NCBI GenBank assembly: GCA_039654915.1
Contig: CM077595.1
Coordinates: 83,741,501 to 83,805,500 of the forward strand
DNA length: 64,000 nucleotides
Direction: 5' to 3'
Source: Aquilaria yunnanensis
Taxonomy: Eukaryota; Streptophyta; Magnoliopsida; Malvales; Thymelaeaceae
Both the position numbers and the translations under genes were made by a program. Positions 57,651 through 64,000 of the stretch are shown here, piece by piece; the first letter of the stretch is position 1; each line of letters opens with the position of its first letter. The notes beneath the pieces are model-generated. The model was not told the DNA's origin, searched no databases, and was given only the letters and a program-made list of their open reading frames with translations.

Positions 57651-58020
57651 TCTACTTGAGATATTGTCAAAATATGACTCTTTCCAAATTGTATTTATTT
57701 CATACACAAGCCATTCTATTAAACTTTGAGACCTCTAGCTCAAGGTATAGAGGCAATTATAGGTTTTTATGTGCAAGTGACATAGATGGGAAGGGAAGTC
57801 GGACTGATTTTGAAAGTGAGTGATTTTTGTGCCAAATTCCAAAAAGAGCCAACAATTGTGCAGGCTAGTAAAGAGGAGAACAAGTACCAAGAAACACATT
57901 TTTTTATCTGTAGTTATACAAACACAGATAGTTGGTTATATAATTGTAAAAAGGTGAACATGTTTTTTCCAACAGTACTTGTTTGTGTGATTAGTTGATA
58001 TATAATGCGTATGTTTATAG

Positions 58021-58968
58021 TAATGGGTTAATTGCGTCCATAGCCTCTAACATTTTATTATTATCTCATTTTTCACCCCAACATCAAAACCTCATATGGG
58101 AGGTCCTCAACCTCATTTTTATTTTTGTTTTGTTTCATTTTAGACTTTTAACTGAAGGAAAGCGTTAAAATTAATGAAACTGACCATGTGGCCAATCGTT
58201 GTGGCACGCCAACATAGGGCAATTGGTCTATGGTACAGTGAATCAACCTTAGCAATGATGTGAAAAATTAAGAAAAAAAGATTAAAAAAATTTGTAACCC
58301 TTCGGCTCCCTTCCACTACCGTGAATCTCCAAACCCACGCCAGCCTTCACCACATTACCCCACATTTACCCCTCTCTCAGCCTCAACTCTAGCAACCCCT
58401 CAACCCCCATGGCATGAAATGGCCACCATGTTCATACCCAAGCTTCTTCGTGAAATCTCGTTACTTAATTCACAATAGAAGCCAAATTGTGAATTCACAA
58501 AATCAGCATTGCCAAGAAATTGAGCAATGAAAAGGGCTGAAATTGAAGGCATAACGGCCAACATGAAATCGAATGCGTGAAATCAAGCAGCGTTAAACTG
58601 ATGGCGTGTCAAAATTGGACATGACCAAACTGTGTAAAATCGAATACAAAATTCAAGATGCTGAGAGCATACCCGAAATTTGGCCGCTCAATGCACGGAC
58701 AACGGTGTCAACGGATGGCGGCATGAACAAGCCCTGGCTGAGAGAGGGGCTAATGTATGGAAAAGTGGCACAGTTAGGACAACTAGCGACATGGGGCTGA
58801 TGGCTGAAATAGCATTGGGCAGGGGGAGTGATAGTCTAAGGGTGGCAGGGACTGTTGAGGAAAAGTTAAGGTTTTTAGGGAAGGAAGGAAAAAATCTGGG
58901 ACCAATGTTGTTATTTTTCTATTTGTTCTTTTTTTCTTTCTTTTCCACATCAGTAACACTTAGCAAAT
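58021..58968. other. Unassigned, repeat-like sequence truncated by the gypsy element
   Basis: It begins with GGGTTAATTGCGTCCATAGC and a long 'preferably non-coding' pattern similar in style to the Mutator-like end at 26802. A matching inverse end is not seen, perhaps because the gypsy element at 58969 interrupts it. Short open frames at 58606-58800 and 58680-59024 do not match any family known to me. Confidence 0.3.
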
Positions 58969-59553
58969 TGTTGACACCCAATTCCGTCCGACCTCTTTTT
59001 AAAAAAAAATTAGTTAAAAAATAAAAATAATTAATAATTAATAATAAAAATTATTATTAATTAATATACAAAGAGAGAATTAAGTTAAGTAGTTTTGGGG
59101 GAGGGGCATTTTGTTAAAATCTATGTGTGTATATCCAAAAAAAAATTTAAAGTTCAAAAAAAATTAATTAAAAAAAAATAATATTATTATTAATTAATTA
59201 TTATTACTAAAAAAAAATTTCATTAATTAGTTTAAAATATATTTTGTTTATAAGGGTTTAGTTAAAAATAATATATGTGTGTATGTATGTATGTAGGAAT
59301 TACAAAAGAAAACTCCATAACAAAAACAAAATTGAAAAGTTTGGGGTAAAAATGACAAAATTAAGAAGTTTTGGGAAAATTTGACAAAATCTGAAAGTTC
59401 CAGGAGCATTTGGTAGTTTATCTCAATCAGAAGTTTCAAGAACACCCCAAAGTCAAAAAGACAGAAAGGACTAAAACTGTTATTTTACCAAATTAAGAGA
59501 TAAGTTTGATTTTAATTATTTTTTTAATTATGAACAGTCCAGCACTCCTTCCC

Positions 59554-59563
59554 CTATAAATAG
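59554..59563 (+). promoter_or_regulatory. TATA box of the gypsy LTR
   Basis: CTATAAATAG followed by GGGGTCC; transcription would start about 30 bp downstream, making the GC-rich block part of the leader RNA. Confidence 0.65.
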
Positions 59564-60119
59564 GGGTCCAAATCTGTAAAAAAAAAAAGAGAAAAAAAAG
59601 AAATCAAGCTTAGAGCTCCGTTTTAAAAAAAAAGAAAAAATTACAGCCTTAATCCCTGACCTCTCTTTCTTATTCCCAGAATACCAGAATTTTTCCAAAC
59701 TGCCCGTTTAACCCCACCTTCCACTACCGTTTTTTTCGTTCCGCCGTCCGTTTCTCAAGCTCGCCGTCGCCGCGCTGCCTTCTTCCTCGCCGTCGCGCCC
59801 CTCCGCCGTGCTCCCGTTGCTCCTTGTTTCCCATCGAACCTTCCTCGCCTCGCCACGCCGTCGCCGCGATTCCTGCCTCCGCCGTGTCGGCCTCCCCCTC
59901 CACCTCGCCGCCCTTCACCTCGCCGTCCCTCCCTCGCCCTTCGCCGCGCCAGCCACCTCCCCTGCCCGCCCCGCCATCATTTCTCTGTTTCCGTCTCCAG
60001 CAAATTTCAATTTCAATTAATTTTGGGTAAAACTTCATTTTAATACCTTACCTTTTCATATTTATTCCTTTTGGTCACTAACTTTTTTTTGTTTCTGCAG
60101 AATTAACAATAATCTTTAA

Positions 60120-60255
60120 CTTTTATTATTATTATTGTTATTATTATTATTATTATTATAAGTCACTAACCTTTTAATTTTTGCACAACTAACTTTACTA
60201 ACTTTTATTACTATTATTATTATTATTAACAACTAACTTAACTAACTTTACTAAC

Positions 60256-60295
<40 letters not shown>

Positions 60296-60358
60296 AACTA
60301 ACTTTACTAACAATTAACTTTTATTATTATTATTAACAACTAATTACTAACAACTAAC

Positions 60359-60403
<45 letters not shown>

Positions 60404-60405
60404 TG
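60120..60405. repeat. ATT microsatellite cluster in the gypsy LTR
   Basis: Four or more runs of ATT triplets separated by AACAACTAAC-like spacers. The last and longest lies at about 60359-60400. Confidence 0.85.
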
Positions 60406-61100
60406 GAAGGTTATGCCTCCTATTTATTTATCTTTTAAGTGGATGGCCAAAAAGCCTCATTTTTTATTTATTTAATTTTCTGTAATTATTTAATTCATGC
60501 AATTTTATTTTTAAGTGGATGCCCAAAAGCCCCACTTTATCTTTATTTATTTATTATCCTTTAATTTTCCTTTATTTACTTTATGTGCTATATTTATTTA
60601 TTTATTTGCTCATGTTATTTAATTTATGCAATATTTTTAAGTGGACGGCCAAAAAACTCCACTTTATTTATTTGCTCCTTTATTTACTTTATGCAATTTT
60701 AATTTTTTTATGTGTATAGTTAAACTTATTTCACCTATTTCACTTTTGGCCATAAAATAATAATAATAATAATAATAATAATTTCTTTTTGGAAGAATTA
60801 ACTTTATTTTACTAGGGTTAATTAAGAATCCATTTTTATTTTTTACAACAAAGTCCCCCATCCTTTATTATTTTGGAATATATATATTATTTTATTTATT
60901 TCTTTTTAAAAAAATCTTTCATTCATTTTATTAAAAATTCACAATCAGATAAAATAATAAAAAATCAATTTTTGCTTAAGTATATCTTTAAAATCTATGG
61001 ATTAAATGATTTATTTTTTTAAAAAAAAACAATAATTAATAATAAAAATTCAATAAAAATCATGACAAAAAATTAATTAAAAATTAAATTAAATTCCATA

Positions 61101-62008
61101 TCCAAATGATCCGACAGGATCCATGGTTTGAAAAAATATCAAATTTTTTTAAATAAATAAAATAAAGTATCCAAAATAATACTAAAAATATCAAAAAAAA
61201 ATTTAATAAATAAAATAAAGTATCCAAAAAATAATAATAAAAGGATTTTACCAAAAAAATTTTACTTAATTTTTAGACAATTACTCTAAAATATTTTATC
61301 AAAATATAAATATATGAATATCAAGATTCTTTTTCTTTTACTTATTTGTTTTTTTTTTAAATATATAACTTTTTGGTTTCTTTATTAAATAAATAAAAAT
61401 CTTGATATTAGATAATTAAATAATTACTTTTTGGCTCCTTTATAAATTAAGTAATTACTTAAAAAAAAAAAAGATCTTTCATCAAACAAAAGAAAAGAAT
61501 AAAAAAGAATAAAAGAATATAAAAATAATAAAACAAAAATTTTAAAATAATAATAATTAAATATATATATATATATATATAATTTTTTTTAAGATCATCA
61601 AAAAAATCCAAAATTTTCATAAAAATTCATAAAAGTTATTAATAATTAAATTAATAAAAAATATGAATTAAAAATTTAAATAACTAAAAATAAAAATACT
61701 AAATTAATTTCTATATCCGGATTATCCGACAAGATTTGCGGTTTGGAAAAATACAAACTTTTAATTGAATAAAAATTAAATACAAAGATAAAAATCCATA
61801 TTCGGATAATTTGGCAGATTTTATGATATGGAGTAAAATATTTAATTAAAATTTCATCAAATTCCGTGTCCGGGTGGTTCGATAGAATCCATGGTTTGGA
61901 AAATATCGAGTTTATAAAAAAAATTATACAAATTAATTACCAAAATTTTTGAAGTCTATATTAATTTAAAAATTCACATCCGACTAATTCAGTTAAAGTT
62001 TCTGTTTG
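61101..62008 (+). repeat. Spaced ~32-bp motif repeated five times near the LTR 3' end
   Basis: Copies at 61101-61130, 61715-61745, 61800-61831, 61868-61899 and 61977-62008 share the pattern TCCGxxTxATCCGACAxGAT followed by CATGGTTTGGAAA. Two similar copies occur on the minus strand of the solo LTR (21567-21601 and 21672-21706), so the motif is a feature of this LTR family. Role unknown. Confidence 0.7.
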
Positions 62009-62216
62009 AAAATTAACTGAAATCATTTAAAAGCAAGCAAAACAAAATTGAAATCAACTAAGGTACCAATTTTTTGGCGTTTTAACAAAGTTGTTTTAAT
62101 GTAACCGTACTCCCGAACCCCCGAACTCTCGCAGACCATATTTTTAAGGTATCCAATTGACCTGAGCGAAAATTGATTGGTGGTGACTCCAGAAAACCCC
62201 GCACGTTGCCACAACT

Positions 62217-62235
62217 TGGCAACTCCGCTGGGGAC
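62217..62235 (+). other. Gypsy primer-binding site
   Basis: TGGCAACTCCGCTGGGGAC begins three bases after the LTR end. Tat/Ogre elements are known to use an Arg-type tRNA primer, and this sequence is of that kind; I have not checked it against a specific tRNA. Confidence 0.65.
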
Positions 62236-63128
62236 ACTCGACGTTAGTGAGTCGAGGCTAGAAGTTGATTGGTTTTGATTTACTTTGCTTATATTTATGT
62301 GGATTTATATGTTATATTTACTTAGGTAAACATGCATAATGCATTCACGACATGAAGCTCTATACCTGAGCTTCCTCAAATCGAACACGTTCTTTCTAAG
62401 CGGAATTGGTGTTGTTGTCCTTGTGAGGCCATGGTCTCCAAGCCTTCACTGGTTTCAAAGTACCAAAGTAGTGTATTGCCTCCTGAGACGGTTAATCTCT
62501 GCATGGGCCCACGAAAAGCTACGACTCGAATTAATCCTTTCCTTACATAAACCCTAGAGGGTAAGGAATTGGGCTGTCACTATAATTTAGTGATGGGATT
62601 CGGGAACTACCCTCGGCCTTTTGATAAATCACCCTATGCATACAGAACTCCCCACTTAACCATAGAACTGACCACAGTATTCATCCCATTTACCAACACC
62701 ATAAGCATGTCCTTGTTATGCTATGTTGTTGCTCTACACTTTTATTTTCTTCGTGTCTTATATTTATGGTTTTAACTCTTTTTTCCATAATAGTTCATGA
62801 GTTGTTAATTGCTATTTAACTTATTAATAACCTTATTTTTCTTTTCTTGTACTTCTGTTCTGTGCAATTATTCTTCATGCATCAAAACCACACATCAAAC
62901 TATGCTAACTTTTTGGTCTTTCTAATAATAACTAGAAGTCTTAAAGTTCCACAATAGTAGATAATCAAACTCACTCATTGCATGCATACATTACATCAAT
63001 CACATACATGTAGAGTCTAATAAAATAAATCTTACTTTAAAAAAGGTAAAATTGGACCTCAACACCGATATTCAACTCCGCTCCAAACAAGATTAATAGC
63101 AGAACAAACCGAAGGACGTCTCATAGAT

Positions 63129-64000
63129 ATGGAGTCCAAGATAGAAAGCATGGCTGAACAAATGAGACAATTGATGGAGCTAATCAAGGGGAAAACAACT
63201 CAAGTTCCTATCAAAGAACCACAAGATCCTACTTATCCTCCGGAATTCACCCCACAACGAATCTCAGTTCAAGAAAATCTGTTTCAAGAACCAGGTCCGT
63301 CCGCTAGTATTCATCTGAAACAAGACACTATACATGAAGAGAAGAAGACATTACCAAAGGAAGAAAGAGAATCTCAAAAGTTCGAAACAATAAAGAAGAG
63401 ACTTCGGGCCATTGAAGGAGGAACTATATTCGGATCTCTCTTAGTGGATGACCTCTACTTAGTGCCAGATGTCGTAATCCCTTCAGACTTTAAGGTGCCA
63501 GACTTTGTGAAATACGATGGAATGAGTGATCCCATCACTCACATCACGTTGTTTCTAAGAAGACTACAATCACTCACAAAAGACGAAAATATGTGGATTG
63601 CACTTTTTCAAGAAAGCCTTACAAAATCAGCATTACAGTGGCATTTAAGTCAAGGTCCAAGAAACATTAAAACATGGAATGACCTTGCTCAGGCCTTCAT
63701 CAGCAATTACAAACATGTTATGGACTTGGCCCCGGATCGCCAAACTCTCTAGAATATGGAAAGGAAAAAACAAGAAACCTTCAAGGAATACGCTCAAAGG
63801 TGGAGGGACTTAGCCGCACAAGTTCAGCCACCCATGACAGAGAGAGAAATGGTTACTTTATTTGTTCAGACACTGAAGTACCCATATTATGACAAGCTCA
63901 TTGGCAATTCGGCAACTAATTTCTCCGACATTGTCATGTCTGGAGAAAGGATCGAGCATGGGATTAGGACTGGGAAGATTGCTGAGTCTTTTAATGATCC
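63129..64000 (+). pseudogene. Gag of the Tat/Ogre-like element, with premature stop
   Basis: The frame starts MESKIESMAEQMRQLMELIK (a coiled-coil-like start) and passes through the retrotransposon gag domain: VPDFVKYDGMSDPITHITLF, ALQWHLSQGPRNIKTWNDL, AQAFISNYKHVMDLAPDRQT. A TAG at 63750-63752 interrupts it. The same frame then continues with NMERKKQETFKEYAQRWRDL and LVQTLKYPYYDKLI-like sequence to the window edge. Related gags have a sense codon at the TAG (position Leu-x-Asn-Met). Gag forms the virus-like particle in which reverse transcription occurs. With this stop the copy is probably inactive unless read through. Confidence 0.85.

Larger units (their letters stand above)
58969..62213 (+). 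repeat. 5' LTR of the Tat/Ogre-like element (3245 bp)
   Basis: It contains a TATA box (CTATAAATAG at 59554-59563), a GC-rich CGCCGTCGCCGCG block (59700-60005), ATT microsatellites (60120-60400), and five spaced copies of a '..TGATCCGACAGGATCCATGG..' word between 61101 and 62008. The ends match the solo LTR at 21342-26084. Confidence 0.82.
58969..64000 (+). mobile_element. Tat/Ogre-like Ty3-gypsy retrotransposon, 5' part
   Basis: The LTR begins TGTTGACACCCAATTCCGTC at 58969 and ends ...GTTGCCACA at 62213. A primer-binding region (TGGCAACTCCGCTGGGGAC) follows, then an untranslated leader of about 0.9 kb and a gag frame at 63129. The element runs off the right edge, so pol and the second LTR are not visible. 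The TGTTGACACCC start, the ACTCCGCTGGGGAC binding site and the long LTR with a GC-rich leader fit the Tat/Ogre group. The left flank CAAAT could be the target duplication. Confidence 0.85.

Noticed and set aside
59724..60038. Overlapping open frames on both strands, Arg/Gly- or Pro/Ser-rich
   Set aside because: Low-complexity GC-rich leader of the gypsy LTR, not a gene.

Overview
The window looks like AT-rich intergenic and gene-edge DNA from a dicot plant nuclear genome. Supporting this are a plant-type elongation factor 2 gene with introns, a lignin-type reductase gene, and nested plant transposons: copia, a Tat/Ogre-like gypsy, CACTA, hAT, Mutator-like, Stowaway and LINE remnants. I could not name the species from sequence alone. 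Only one gene is clearly intact, eEF2 (minus strand, ATG at 53825-53827, stop at 50936-50938). A cinnamoyl-CoA-reductase-like gene (43447-44872, minus) has recognisable exons but lacks a conserved block.

Layout. 1-1226 is a decayed LINE, and 2043-2280 is an RNase H relic on the opposite strand. 2345-26392 is the most unusual part: about seven and a half tandem units of about 2.1 kb. Each is built from a degenerate copy of the 5' part of an eEF2 gene (5' UTR intron, ATG exon, intron 1, first internal coding exon) plus an embedded fold-back MITE. The array is interrupted by a hAT element (3080-3971), a 1.1-kb insertion (8560-9675), an LTR-like block (11081 to about 13400), a Stowaway MITE (19919-20210) and a 4.7-kb solo LTR (21342-26084). 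That solo LTR carries its own internal tandem array of about 185 bp period.

26802-28156 is a Mutator-like element with long inverted ends and a GC-rich cargo (possible Pack-MULE). 29299-38064 is a complete CACTA element with TSD CTT and two decayed genes. 38065-43446 is mostly AT-rich non-coding DNA with two MITEs. 45114-49734 is a full copia element (257-bp LTRs differing at two sites, TSD TGTGT) that sits about 240 bp upstream of the reductase gene and about 30 bp from another broken piece of eEF2 (49764-49920).

The intact eEF2 gene follows, with telo-box and site II promoter motifs typical of plant translation genes. To its right lie a hAT element (55130-55712), a 'GTGGCGG'-type insertion (56043-57180), unassigned sequence, and the 5' LTR and gag region of a Tat/Ogre-like gypsy element that runs off the window end.

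How the parts relate. The living eEF2 gene is flanked by pieces of eEF2 of two kinds: an internal coding fragment about 1 kb beyond its 3' end, and a 24-kb array of 5'-end copies 25-50 kb away. All are on the same strand as the gene. Most broken transposon reading frames here end in stops that look like C-to-T changes at CGA or CAA codons (or G-to-A at TGG), as expected for methylated, silenced DNA.
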